A stretch of DNA of 64,000 nt from positions 1 to 64,000 of the forward strand of contig CBFHYX010000015.1 in NCBI GenBank assembly GCA_965660145.1, in the 5' to 3' direction. Position numbers and translations under genes: made by a program. The number at the start of each line of letters is the position of its first letter. Positions within the stretch are counted from its first letter, which is position 1. Source of the stretch: JABURQ01 sp029243145. Its GTDB lineage: Bacteria; Planctomycetota; Planctomycetia; Planctomycetales; Planctomycetaceae. The notes beneath the pieces are model-generated. The model was given only the letters and a program-made list of their open reading frames with translations, did no database searches and was not told the origin of the DNA. Below, one piece after another: positions 37,304 to 45,257 of this stretch.

Positions 37304-37380
37304 GTAGCTGGATTCGCAAGAATTCAGACGAAAGGCGGGGGACAGTGTCGGTCCTTCTGAGCACTTGCGAATTCAGCTAG
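37304..37380 (+). repeat. 75-bp palindromic element, copy C
   Basis: Left arm GTAGCTGGATTCGCAAGAAT, identical to copy A over 20 bp and more, right arm ending TTGCGAATTCAGCTA. The centre has diverged (AAAGGCGGGGGACAGTGTCGG). Convergent gap. Confidence 0.85.
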
Positions 37381-37412
37381 TGCGCCTGTGAAGGCGATTG
37401 AACTGTCGGGTG

Positions 37413-37432
37413 GCACGTCCTGAACAGGACGT
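37413..37432. repeat. Short inverted repeat GCACGTCCTG
   Basis: GCACGTCCTG-AA-CAGGACGTGT, nine of ten pairs around a two-base centre; too tight for a hairpin loop as drawn, but a perfect operator or cruciform. No function known. Confidence 0.4.
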
Positions 37433-37583
37433 GTCGTAACGCGACAGGATGAATCATCTTGCGGGTTGAATATGTTGAGGCACGATCCTCACTTTTTTGA
37501 TCGATCATGATGACTCATCTTGTGACTCCGTCACCCAACCAATCTTTCAGATTGGATGGGCCACCCTGCGTTGCCGAAAACGC

Positions 37584-38735
37584 TTAAGCCGATTGGGTTT
37601 GTTCACCGACAAGTTCGGGCATCGGTTCGGCTTCGATGAGGGGGATTTCATTTTCATCATCGAGAGTCAATAGTGTGTTTCGTGGCACACCTAGCAGATG
37701 ATAAAGTGATGCGGTGAGTTCGGGGAGCTGTACCGGACGCTCGATCACTTCTGAGGCGGTTGCGTCTGTGGCACCGACAACTTGTCCACGAGGAATGCCG
37801 TCACCCGCCACAAGACAGGAAAATGCCCGCGTCCAATGATCTCGTCCGCCAAACGGATTAATCACGGGAGTTCGTCCCATTTCTCCGCAGGCTAGGACGA
37901 CGGTCTGGTCGAACAGTCCTCGTTGTTGAAGATCGTCAATCAACGCCGCGAATGCTTGGTCGAATTGTGGACAAACTTTTTCCACAATGTCTCTCATCGT
38001 GGTGGGGCTGTGTGGAGGTTGACCGTGAGCATCCCAGGAGATCTCACCATGTAACTGGTCGTACAGATTGACCACGACCACTCGCGTTCCCCGTTCGACA
38101 AGCTGACGGGCTTGCAGCAGTAATTTCCCGGAACGATGATTGCCATACGAGGCGCGAATCTGTTCGCGTTCTGAAGGGAAATCAACGGGGATGACTGGCT
38201 CGAATTCTGTTCCGAGGAATCCGGCTCCTTGTCCCCGCCAGGTGTTCACGCCGGTCCCGCTGAGGTGGCCGGGAAGAACGGCGAAACTTTCTCCTTCTTC
38301 TCCAAAAATGCGTTTAATGACCGAACCGAACGAGGGGTACTGGATGTTGCCGCGTGCGAGTCGGCCGGTATGCAGGAGTTGCATGCCGGTTTCGTGGATG
38401 GGGGCTTCCTGGTGAGACAGGCTGCGAATCAGAGTCATCTGATCCATTCGCTCGGCAATTTTCGGGAGCGACTCGCTGATCGACACTGAAGGGATTGATG
38501 TTTGAATGGGACGCAGCGGTCCGCGGATTTCGCGTGGAGCCTCCGGTTTTGGATCGAATGTTTCCAGTTGACTGGGGCCACCCGCCAGTTGAATCAGGAT
38601 GCAATTACGCGGTTTGTGAGAGGGGTGCATGGCACGGGCTTTTTCAGCCAGTTTCAAGCCAACCACTCCCATTCCGCCGACACGCAAAAAATCCCGTCGT
38701 GTCACGGATTCCGGTTTTGAAGCAGAGTCATTCAT
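37584..38735 (-). CDS. DUF1501 protein, Tat-exported
   Basis: A 383-residue member of DUF1501, common and numerous in planctomycetes and related to the alkaline phosphatase/sulfatase fold. A twin-arginine signal (SVTRRDFLRVGGMGVVGLKL) leads to a mature part with LIQLAGGPSQLETFDPKPEAP, IRSLSHQEAPIHETGMQ, VLACGEMGRTPVIN and a C-terminal histidine-asparagine region. The enzyme activity is not established. In planctomycetes such genes are often paired with DUF1549/DUF1553 genes; here it is alone. Start is the ATG at 38735. Confidence 0.93.
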   Translation of the reverse strand: MNDSASKPESVTRRDFLRVGGMGVVGLKLAEKARAMHPSHKPRNCILIQLAGGPSQLETFDPKPEAPREIRGPLRPIQTSIPSVSISESLPKIAERMDQMTLIRSLSHQEAPIHETGMQLLHTGRLARGNIQYPSFGSVIKRIFGEEGESFAVLPGHLSGTGVNTWRGQGAGFLGTEFEPVIPVDFPSEREQIRASYGNHRSGKLLLQARQLVERGTRVVVVNLYDQLHGEISWDAHGQPPHSPTTMRDIVEKVCPQFDQAFAALIDDLQQRGLFDQTVVLACGEMGRTPVINPFGGRDHWTRAFSCLVAGDGIPRGQVVGATDATASEVIERPVQLPELTASLYHLLGVPRNTLLTLDDENEIPLIEAEPMPELVGEQTQSA

Positions 38736-38917
38736 CGCAAGATTCCAATTAGGGTTTTTGTATCATAACAGACACAATTGGCTCAGAATACCCGATCTTT
38801 GGGTGAGAATAGGATTTGAGAAGACTCTTTTGAGAGTTTCCACAGACTGGATTTGTTGTCAGCAGGGATCGTCGGTAAACTCAAATAACATTTCAAGGAG
38901 TGTTAAGAGCACACTTT

Positions 38918-40072
38918 ATGAACGCATCTTCCGAACAACAACTTGATCCCCAATTCAATCCTCAGCGGACGGGTGGTTCCCAACAGTTTCTGTTGGTTAT
39001 GATTCTGATGGTGTTAGTGGGAGTGTTAGTTTTTCAGAACATGGATGGTTCGGGGACTCTGAATAGCCCTCTACAATCCCGCGAAATCACACCTCGCGGT
39101 GAACTGGGGGCAGACGAACAGGCGACGATACAGCTCTTTGAAGAACTGAAGAACTCCACGGTCTTTATTCAAACCCGGAAATACACTCTGGAGACGCGTC
39201 GCGGCTTTCGACTTTCCGTCGAAGAAAATCAAGTGGGAGTCGGGACGGGTTTTATCTGGGACAAGAGCGGTCACATTGTGACCAATTTTCATGTGATTCA
39301 AAACGCCGATGGCGCGACTGTGCAATTGGCCGATGAATCGGTCTACGAGGCGAAAGTGGTCGGCGCCTCTCCCGAACAAGATCTCGCCGTGCTGAAAATT
39401 GAAGCTCCGGCTGAGAGTTTGCATCCCATTCCTGTTGGTACATCAGCTGATTTGAAAGTGGGTCAGACCGTCGTCGCACTGGGCTATCCATTAGGGCTCA
39501 ATTTGACACTCACAAAAGGTGTGATCAGTGGACTCGATCAATTGCTGCCTCTGCAGGGAGGTTCAGAAATTCACAGAGCCATTCAGACTGACGCATCGAT
39601 CAATCCAGGGAATTCGGGGGGGCCACTGTTGGATAGCGAAGGGCGTTTGATCGGCGTGAATACGGCCATCATTCTCGCCCCGGCCGGTTTCGGTTTTGCC
39701 ATTCCCGTAGATACTGTGCGAGACGCCATCGAAAAAATGTCAAAAAATCCTCTGCAAACACTTCCGACATTGGGAATAATAATGACAGACTCTCTGGCGC
39801 ATCTTGAAACGGGTGAGAGTCGACGATTGGGGGTTCAAGTGATGGCGGTGTTTCCCGGCGGTCCTGCCGATAAAGCCGGTATTCAAGGAATGGAGTTAAT
39901 TCAATACGAGCAGGAGATCAGCGGTGACATTATTCTCGCCATTGAAGAAGAATTAATCGATCATCCCTCCAAAGTGAACCAAATACTCTCCCAATATCGC
40001 CCCGGAGATCAGGTGATTTTAACGATTTTTCGTCAGAATCAGCCGCTGGAAGTCCCCGTGATTCTCCAGTAG
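38918..40072 (+). CDS. Deg/HtrA-like S1C serine protease
   Basis: A membrane-anchored periplasmic protease of 384 residues. After one N-terminal span (FLLVMILMVLVGVLVF) comes the trypsin fold with catalytic H in VTNFHVIQN, D in DLAVLKIEAP and S in GNSGGPLLDSEG. A single PDZ domain follows at about 290-380 (AVFPGGPADKAGIQGM). It probably degrades misfolded envelope proteins. Start ATG 38918, with TAAGAG 8 bases before; a GTG at 38900 is an alternative. The STAS gene follows after 135 bp. Confidence 0.93.
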   Translation: MNASSEQQLDPQFNPQRTGGSQQFLLVMILMVLVGVLVFQNMDGSGTLNSPLQSREITPRGELGADEQATIQLFEELKNSTVFIQTRKYTLETRRGFRLSVEENQVGVGTGFIWDKSGHIVTNFHVIQNADGATVQLADESVYEAKVVGASPEQDLAVLKIEAPAESLHPIPVGTSADLKVGQTVVALGYPLGLNLTLTKGVISGLDQLLPLQGGSEIHRAIQTDASINPGNSGGPLLDSEGRLIGVNTAIILAPAGFGFAIPVDTVRDAIEKMSKNPLQTLPTLGIIMTDSLAHLETGESRRLGVQVMAVFPGGPADKAGIQGMELIQYEQEISGDIILAIEEELIDHPSKVNQILSQYRPGDQVILTIFRQNQPLEVPVILQ

Positions 40073-40120
40073 AGCCCAATTGGCGGGAAACGAAAAAAAA
40101 CCGGTCTCGAAGGGGGTGCT

Positions 40121-40153
40121 ATCTTGCGATATTCGATCGACTCATCGTAAGAT
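40121..40153 (+). promoter_or_regulatory. Inverted repeat upstream of STAS gene
   Basis: ATCTTGCGAT and ATCGTAAGAT are complements except one position, spaced by 13 bases, about 55 bp before the start. An operator or hairpin in the leader is possible. Confidence 0.35.
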
Positions 40154-40207
40154 GGAGAAGTTGATCGACAGGGCCACTGTTCATTGTGCAGAAATTGAGA
40201 TGTTATT

Positions 40208-40573
40208 ATGACCGAAATCACCTCAACGCGTGTGTATCAACAAGATGAAGTGACTGTCATTGAGCTGGGCGAGGAATACGAGAACCTCGATGAAGCGGTA
40301 CTGATCGATCTTCGAAACCTCATTCTGAAAGCCGTTGATGAGGCCAATCCTCCGCTGGTCGTGCTGGATCTCTCTCACACAAAATTCTTTGGCTCTTCTT
40401 TTATCGAGTTGATCTTTCGGGCCTGGAATCGATTGCAGGCGAGAGACGGAGGCAAGTTTGTCCTGAGTGGGCTCATGCCATATTGTAAGGAAGTGATTGA
40501 AATCACGCACCTCGATCAACTTTGGACGCTCTACGGTTCGGTCGATGAAGCCATCGTCGGCATTAAATCGTAA
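40208..40573 (+). CDS. STAS-domain anti-anti-sigma factor-like protein
   Basis: A 121-residue single-domain STAS protein: VTVIELGEEYENLDEAVLIDL, then LVVLDLSHTKFFGSSFIELIF with the serine pair where antagonist proteins are phosphorylated, and GGKFVLSGL. Proteins of this type bind anti-sigma kinases (like RsbV or SpoIIAA). No anti-sigma kinase gene is here. The stop is immediately followed by the hisD stop on the other strand. Confidence 0.9.
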   Translation: MTEITSTRVYQQDEVTVIELGEEYENLDEAVLIDLRNLILKAVDEANPPLVVLDLSHTKFFGSSFIELIFRAWNRLQARDGGKFVLSGLMPYCKEVIEITHLDQLWTLYGSVDEAIVGIKS

Positions 40574-41950
40574 TTACGGCTCTGGTTGCAAGCGAATTGC
40601 CGCACTGGCGTAATGAGCGGTCAGCCCTTCTTTGTCGGTCATCAACTTGAGATCTTGGTCGGCTTCGGCCAGAGCCTCGCGGTTATAACCAATGATCGAA
40701 GATCGCTTGAGAAAATCAATCGAGCTGAGTCCGTTTGCGAACCGTGCGGTCCCTCCTGTTGGTAATACGTGAGAAGGCCCGGCAAGATAGTCGCCCAACG
40801 CGACGGGTGTGAAATGTCCCATGAATATCGCGCCGGCGTTCTGAACTTGTGCGAGCATCGATTCTGGATCATCCATCGAGATGTGCAAATGCTCGGGGGC
40901 GAGTAAATCAGTTAATCGCGCAGCTTCTTCTGCGTCGCGGGCGAGAATCAACGCGCCGTAGTCTTCGAGAGCACGACGGGCGAGGTCTCCCCGTTCGAGT
41001 TTTTCTAACTGGGATTCCAACGCCGCGTGAACTGCATCAATCAAAGGGGCGTGCCAAGTAATCAGCACGCCCGATCCGGGGCTGTGCTCGGCTTGTGAAA
41101 TCAGGTCGGCGGCAATGTATTCAGGATTTGCAGTCTCATCGGCAAGCACAATCACTTCGCTCGGTCCGGCAATGCTGTCGATATCGACTTCACCGAAGAC
41201 ATGTTTCTTCGCAAGTGCCACAAACAGGTTTCCGGGACCAACAATTTTGTCGACCCGTTCGATTCCTTCAACACCATAAGCGAGAGCAGCCACCGCTTGG
41301 GCGCCCCCCACGCGATAAACTTCAGTCACACCGATTTCTTGGCACGCTGCCAACAGGTCAGTGTTATAACCACCAAATTCTGTCGGCGGGACGACGACCA
41401 CAATTTCTGGGACGCCGGCCGTTTGTGCGGGAACGGCTGTCATCAATAACGTCGAAGGATACGCGGCGGCACCACCGGGAACACAAATCCCGATGCGCTT
41501 GAGAGGCAAGTATCGTTGCCGAAGATCGATCTCTCCGCCCTTCTCTCCGGCTTCGCGAATGATTTGTACGTTCTCAGGCAGGATTTCACTCTGAAAGAGA
41601 ATGATGCTTTCTCGAATACGACGGATGGTTTCCAGATAGTCGTCATCGGCCGCCTCGTGTGCCGCATCGAGTTCCGCTGCTGTTACTCGCATTGTTTCGA
41701 GAGTGAGCTGTTTGCCGTCGAGTTTGGCCGAATAATCGAGGAGTGATTTCAGTCCACGTTCCTGCACATCCCTACAAATTCTTTCGACCACTTGCTGGGG
41801 CGATAATGGTTCGCCGAACAGTTCCATCGTACGTTGTTTGCCGGCTTCAGAGACGACATCTCCGCGAGGGCTCAATTTTTCACGCAGTTCCGCGAAGAGG
41901 TTTTCGGCGATGTCTTGCGTGCAGTCAATTTTTTTGATGGACAGGCTCAT
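40574..41950 (-). CDS. hisD: Histidinol dehydrogenase
   Basis: HisD oxidises L-histidinol to histidine in two NAD+-dependent steps, the last stage of histidine synthesis. Features: IGICVPGGAAAYPSTLLMTAVPAQTAGV, GGAQAVAALAYG, IVGPGNLFVALAKK, GPSEVIVLADETANP with catalytic groups, and SQAEHSPGSGVL with the zinc-binding histidine. The 458 residues are slightly longer than usual (about 430). No other his gene is in the window. Convergent with the STAS gene, zero-base gap. Confidence 0.96.
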   Translation of the reverse strand: MSLSIKKIDCTQDIAENLFAELREKLSPRGDVVSEAGKQRTMELFGEPLSPQQVVERICRDVQERGLKSLLDYSAKLDGKQLTLETMRVTAAELDAAHEAADDDYLETIRRIRESIILFQSEILPENVQIIREAGEKGGEIDLRQRYLPLKRIGICVPGGAAAYPSTLLMTAVPAQTAGVPEIVVVVPPTEFGGYNTDLLAACQEIGVTEVYRVGGAQAVAALAYGVEGIERVDKIVGPGNLFVALAKKHVFGEVDIDSIAGPSEVIVLADETANPEYIAADLISQAEHSPGSGVLITWHAPLIDAVHAALESQLEKLERGDLARRALEDYGALILARDAEEAARLTDLLAPEHLHISMDDPESMLAQVQNAGAIFMGHFTPVALGDYLAGPSHVLPTGGTARFANGLSSIDFLKRSSIIGYNREALAEADQDLKLMTDKEGLTAHYASAAIRLQPEP

Positions 41951-42047
41951 GGGAGTCTCTGAGAATATAGCGAAAACAAAAATATCAGAGACTTATTCTA
42001 GCAATCTCGACCACTCGCGGCGAGTAAGTTGTCGGTTATGTAAATGA

Positions 42048-42887
42048 TCAGGGAAGGAGCATTTCAATCACTGCATAAAGCGGATTTTGTGACGAGTAAG
42101 TTTCAGGCTGAGTTGCCGTTTTCCGTGGTGTCTTATCCCAATCAAAAAAGCAAATAGTTGTGGTGCGTGGGTTGAACTCTCTTTTTGTTATCACAAACAC
42201 CTTTTCTACTGTTTTTGCAGGATTTGGAAGCTTGACCGCCCTAATGGAATGATCGTTTTTGCTGACGATGAGATGGACTTGTTGAGTGTTGTCTGAATTG
42301 CTTGCTTTGTTTTGGCTAAATACGCTCAACTCTCCTCGGGCGTAAGGTCGGACTCCGATTAATTCGTAACAATCTTTTTTCTCTTCTTTAATTCGCCATT
42401 CGTACTTATCGGTGAGTTTGCTTAAAGCGGGATGAATTGCAAAATAAAGGTGTTCAAGGGCACTGTAATACTCATTCCCGGCAATCCCAAGGTGAGTTTC
42501 TTTTCTTGTCTCCCAGTCTATTTGTGAGATAGAGTTGTCTAATGACCAGATGAATTTCGAGGGTGCTGACTTTTCGAACTGATAGGGTGTACCACATCGA
42601 TTGAGAATTTGAGAAACCGCGAGTGGAGATATTTCGGCTGGTAATATAGAGAATTCTCTCTTTTTCCGTCGGTCCCAGTGAATCCAAAACTCTGCACGAC
42701 TCTCTTTTTCGAAAACATGGTCGTAGTGAAAAAGTCTACCTGAGATATGACAACTTTCTAGACCTTCGGGGGCAGTCTTCCAGCTCTCCAGAATCTTCGT
42801 CAGTCGAGGATCCTCCTTAGCATTTGACTTGGAGAGCAGAGTCATCGAGATCAGTATGACAAACAGCAGCATTGATGGGCGTCGCAT
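42048..42887 (-). CDS. Secreted protein, possibly TIGR03009-like
   Basis: A 279-residue exported protein: signal peptide RRPSMLLFVILISMTLLSKS, cleaved after SNA. The mature part (TKILESWKTAPEGLESCHISG, EKESRAEFWIHWDRRKK) resembles a LolA-like planctomycete family (TIGR03009) that I can name only tentatively. There are few cysteines and the C-terminus is hydrophobic. Codon use is A/T-leaning compared with hisD. It may share transcription with the upstream membrane protein and reverse transcriptase genes (62 bp gap). Confidence 0.6.
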   Translation of the reverse strand: MRRPSMLLFVILISMTLLSKSNAKEDPRLTKILESWKTAPEGLESCHISGRLFHYDHVFEKESRAEFWIHWDRRKKREFSILPAEISPLAVSQILNRCGTPYQFEKSAPSKFIWSLDNSISQIDWETRKETHLGIAGNEYYSALEHLYFAIHPALSKLTDKYEWRIKEEKKDCYELIGVRPYARGELSVFSQNKASNSDNTQQVHLIVSKNDHSIRAVKLPNPAKTVEKVFVITKREFNPRTTTICFFDWDKTPRKTATQPETYSSQNPLYAVIEMLLP

Positions 42888-42949
42888 ACGGAACTCCTTT
42901 TCCAGCAGGATGACATCAATTGTCGTCGAACGCGAAATTCTGTCAACAA

Positions 42950-43669
42950 CTATTCGCCTTCGGCAGTATTCGCTTCTGCGGCTTGGGCATTCTTTCGCTG
43001 GACCTCTTCTTCGATGTAATCGAATTCGTCCAATAATTCCCGCCGTCGTAAGGCGACTTGACGGTCAAATTCGGAGAGCGCGTCGAGGGCTTTGTCTTTC
43101 GACGTGACCAAACCGATGATGAGATATTGGGTGATCGCGAATCCAAAACAGACCCATCCGGCGGTATCGGGAACAATTGCACACAGAATAGCAAAAACCG
43201 GCGAGGAGCGATTGAGGTGCTGGCACACAAGTCCGCGTAGCATCGGCCAGGTATAGATTCTGAAGTGTTGCCAGATTGATTTTGATTTGTCGTATTTGAT
43301 TTTCGGAGGGCCGGGATGGATGATCGAAAAGAGTTCTTGGTCGGGCATCATTTCGATCACGCTCATGGCAAGCAGTAGACGTGTTCCCATGAGAAAGGCA
43401 ACCCAGAATGGTTCTTCTTGAAAATTGAATTCCGCAGATTTGGAAAATAGATCGGGCAGCCAATGGAAGAAAAACTCTTCCATGTTTCGAGTCGCGACGA
43501 GCAGAACCAAAGACCCACGGAACCATTGTTCCATATCTTTTTCGAGCTCGGCATCCAACTGTTGCAGGCGGATCACTTTGCGCATGAATAAGCGAAACAG
43601 CGGGATCGCGATCACGCCCACTAAAAAGCGGGTGACCGGTTTGGCTAGAATTCGAAAGAAGCTCCCCAT
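42950..43669 (-). CDS. Membrane protein of unknown function
   Basis: A 239-residue protein with hydrophobic segments at about 12-28 (FLVGVIAIPLFRLFM), 45-60, 90-110 and 165-190 (PVFAILCAIVPDTAGWVCFGF), and a C-terminal charged helix (EFDRQVALRRRELLDEFDYIEEE). I cannot name the family. It starts 25 bp after the reverse transcriptase gene on the same strand, so it may be cotranscribed and is the first candidate to be its partner; it could equally be an unrelated envelope gene. Confidence 0.7.
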   Translation of the reverse strand: MGSFFRILAKPVTRFLVGVIAIPLFRLFMRKVIRLQQLDAELEKDMEQWFRGSLVLLVATRNMEEFFFHWLPDLFSKSAEFNFQEEPFWVAFLMGTRLLLAMSVIEMMPDQELFSIIHPGPPKIKYDKSKSIWQHFRIYTWPMLRGLVCQHLNRSSPVFAILCAIVPDTAGWVCFGFAITQYLIIGLVTSKDKALDALSEFDRQVALRRRELLDEFDYIEEEVQRKNAQAAEANTAEGE

Positions 43670-43694
43670 TGAACTTTACCAGCGATGAAATATT

Positions 43695-44951
43695 TTACCA
43701 GGAAATCTGCTTCCAGAGTGATTCGAGCTTCTGACCTCGCGCGTGATTTAATTGCTTGACGAAGCCGATTCGTCCGCTCAAGTGTTCGCGAAAATTTGGA
43801 ACGCCTTCGTGATTTTGGGAATCCGGCCCGAAACGGACGCAATTGAACAAGATTGCCTTCAGCCGATCAAACTCTTTTCGCGGATAATTGGTGTGCTTAT
43901 TCACGACTACGCCGCAAATTTGCTGACGTTGATTGTTGCGAATCACTTTCCGTTTCTTATTCTGAACGACAAATCGCTCTTCCCGGATCACCTGTTGGAC
44001 GAGCGGAATGAGTGTTTTCAGGCTTTTCATCAAATTATCGGGACCAGAAATGGTGATGTCGTCTGCATAACGGGTGTAGTTGGCTGCGAAGGATTTGGTC
44101 AAACCATGCAATCGTAAATCAAGTGAAAACGCAGAGAGATTTGCGAGAGCCGGTGATGTGGGTGCCCCTTGGGGTAAATGGGCCGAGAGATAGTCTCGTA
44201 AGCCTTTCGGTCCCTCTTGGGGGAATGGGATCGAACTGGGGATGGCGGTTGTCGTGAGCCGACCCAGCCAGATGGAGACCTCCCGGTTATAGCCCAGCCC
44301 ACGAAAAATCGCGATGATCCGATTTCGTCGCACGGAGGGATAAAAGTTTTGGAGATCGTACTTAATGACGACTCGTTGACCGCAATGCGGTTTGGCATTG
44401 GTGAGGATCGAGCGATTTCGGGTGAACCCATGACAGCTTTGGTGGACGGGAACCTTGTTCAATATCTCGTGGAGAATTTGTCGTTGCACTTGTTTCAGGA
44501 GAGGTTTGGGAGATTCAATCAGTCGCTCTCCACCGCTCCGTTTTTGGACCCAATGATAGTGGTAGTGAGAGCTTTCGACAGAATCCGCTTTTTGCCCAGG
44601 TTCGAAAGCATGAGTCAACCAAGCCAATTGCCCTGGTTTGATGTTTAGCCAGTTTGCGAGTTCCTCAGGAGTGGTGAAGTTTGGTAAGCCTTCTTGGCTC
44701 AGAAACTGTTCATCTCCTCCCTCTCGCAAATCGACCCAAAGTCCCGTGCGAGGTTCTTTACGAGCAAAGAGGTAGGGCTTCTGATTTGATGTAGCGGCGT
44801 TCGGCAGCCTTGTTTTTTGAGAAGCATTCTGGAGGGGGACCAGTTTGGTTCTGCCGTCTCGAATTTGCTTTTGCTCATTGCTGCGAGAGGGACGCTGCGT
44901 GGGGGTGGAGTGTCCGAAGAAAAGTTGTTTGAGAAACTTCCAGAGGGGCAT
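43695..44951 (-). CDS. Retron-type reverse transcriptase
   Basis: The 418-residue protein has the RT blocks in retron-like form: a lead-in (HWVQKRSGGERLIESPKP, then VPVHQSCHGFTRNRSI), IKYDLQNFYPSV (A motif, with the catalytic Asp), HLPQGAPTSPALANL, YTRYADDITISG (C motif, YADD), and NQRQQICGVVVNKH in the region where retron enzymes usually have VTG. An N-terminal region of about 110 residues and the C-terminal REHLSGRIGFVKQLN are like RTs of myxobacterial retrons. No group II intron maturase domain is present. It starts divergent from bamA; the membrane protein gene follows downstream. Retron systems are anti-phage, but the RNA and effector must be proved. Confidence 0.93.
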   Translation of the reverse strand: MPLWKFLKQLFFGHSTPTQRPSRSNEQKQIRDGRTKLVPLQNASQKTRLPNAATSNQKPYLFARKEPRTGLWVDLREGGDEQFLSQEGLPNFTTPEELANWLNIKPGQLAWLTHAFEPGQKADSVESSHYHYHWVQKRSGGERLIESPKPLLKQVQRQILHEILNKVPVHQSCHGFTRNRSILTNAKPHCGQRVVIKYDLQNFYPSVRRNRIIAIFRGLGYNREVSIWLGRLTTTAIPSSIPFPQEGPKGLRDYLSAHLPQGAPTSPALANLSAFSLDLRLHGLTKSFAANYTRYADDITISGPDNLMKSLKTLIPLVQQVIREERFVVQNKKRKVIRNNQRQQICGVVVNKHTNYPRKEFDRLKAILFNCVRFGPDSQNHEGVPNFREHLSGRIGFVKQLNHARGQKLESLWKQISW

Positions 44952-44993
44952 TGTTCGTCCGGTGGATTTGTAGATTTGACAATCGAAAACTCA

Positions 44994-45022
44994 ATTGTAG
45001 CGGGAAAAAGTCGAGAAGTCAG
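44994..45022 (-). promoter_or_regulatory. Possible promoter of the reverse transcriptase gene
   Basis: On the minus strand CTGACT and TACAAT are separated by 17 bp, four and five of six consensus bases, 43 bp before the RT start codon. If used, transcription would begin very near the gene and exclude most of the upstream hairpins. Confidence 0.35.
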
Positions 45023-45135
45023 TGGGAGAGAACATTTCCTCAATTCCCCAGACTACCAGGGTTCTTGCCGCTCAGGTTCCCCTTGTGGGGATTCTACTTA
45101 TCCATTACTAATCTCTGCTCACACCTTATCCGATC

Positions 45136-45161
45136 GGTGAAGGTGAGTTAACGCCTTCGCC
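45136..45161 (+). promoter_or_regulatory. Hairpin in the bamA leader
   Basis: In plus-strand RNA GGUGAAGGUG pairs with CGCCUUCGCC over 10 bp, with two G-U pairs and the loop AGUUAA. A second stem (CCCGG/CCGGG) uses its last two C, so the two would exclude each other. The function is unknown. Confidence 0.4.
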
Positions 45162-45257
45162 CGGTGAGCACGGACGCTCTCCGGGGAAGTCGTTCCCTTC
45201 CATATGAATCACTGAATCGACACTCGTCACGCCGGAAACGATCAGGAAGTCGTTTGC

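Larger units (their letters stand above)
37187..37583. other. Convergent gap with palindromic element and short inverted repeat
   Basis: No gene. The region contains palindromic element copy C and, near 37413-37432, an inverted repeat GCACGTCCTG/CAGGACGTGT. Both are between the pseudouridine synthase and DUF1501 genes, transcribed toward each other. Confidence 0.6.
44952..45257. other. Divergent intergenic region of RT and bamA, structured
   Basis: 306 bp with a possible RT promoter (44994-45022), a short G/C hairpin TTCCCCTTGTGGGGA near 45077-45091 (closing C4/G4), and a 10-bp hairpin (45136-45161) on the plus strand followed by an overlapping GGC-rich stem. A retron RNA, if present, would lie here, but I cannot identify the paired a1/a2 arms or a branching G with confidence. 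Confidence 0.5.

Noticed and set aside
43695..44951. Group II intron-encoded protein as an alternative for the RT
   Set aside because: No maturase X domain, no endonuclease domain and no intron RNA-like flanks; the sequence blocks match retron-type RTs better.
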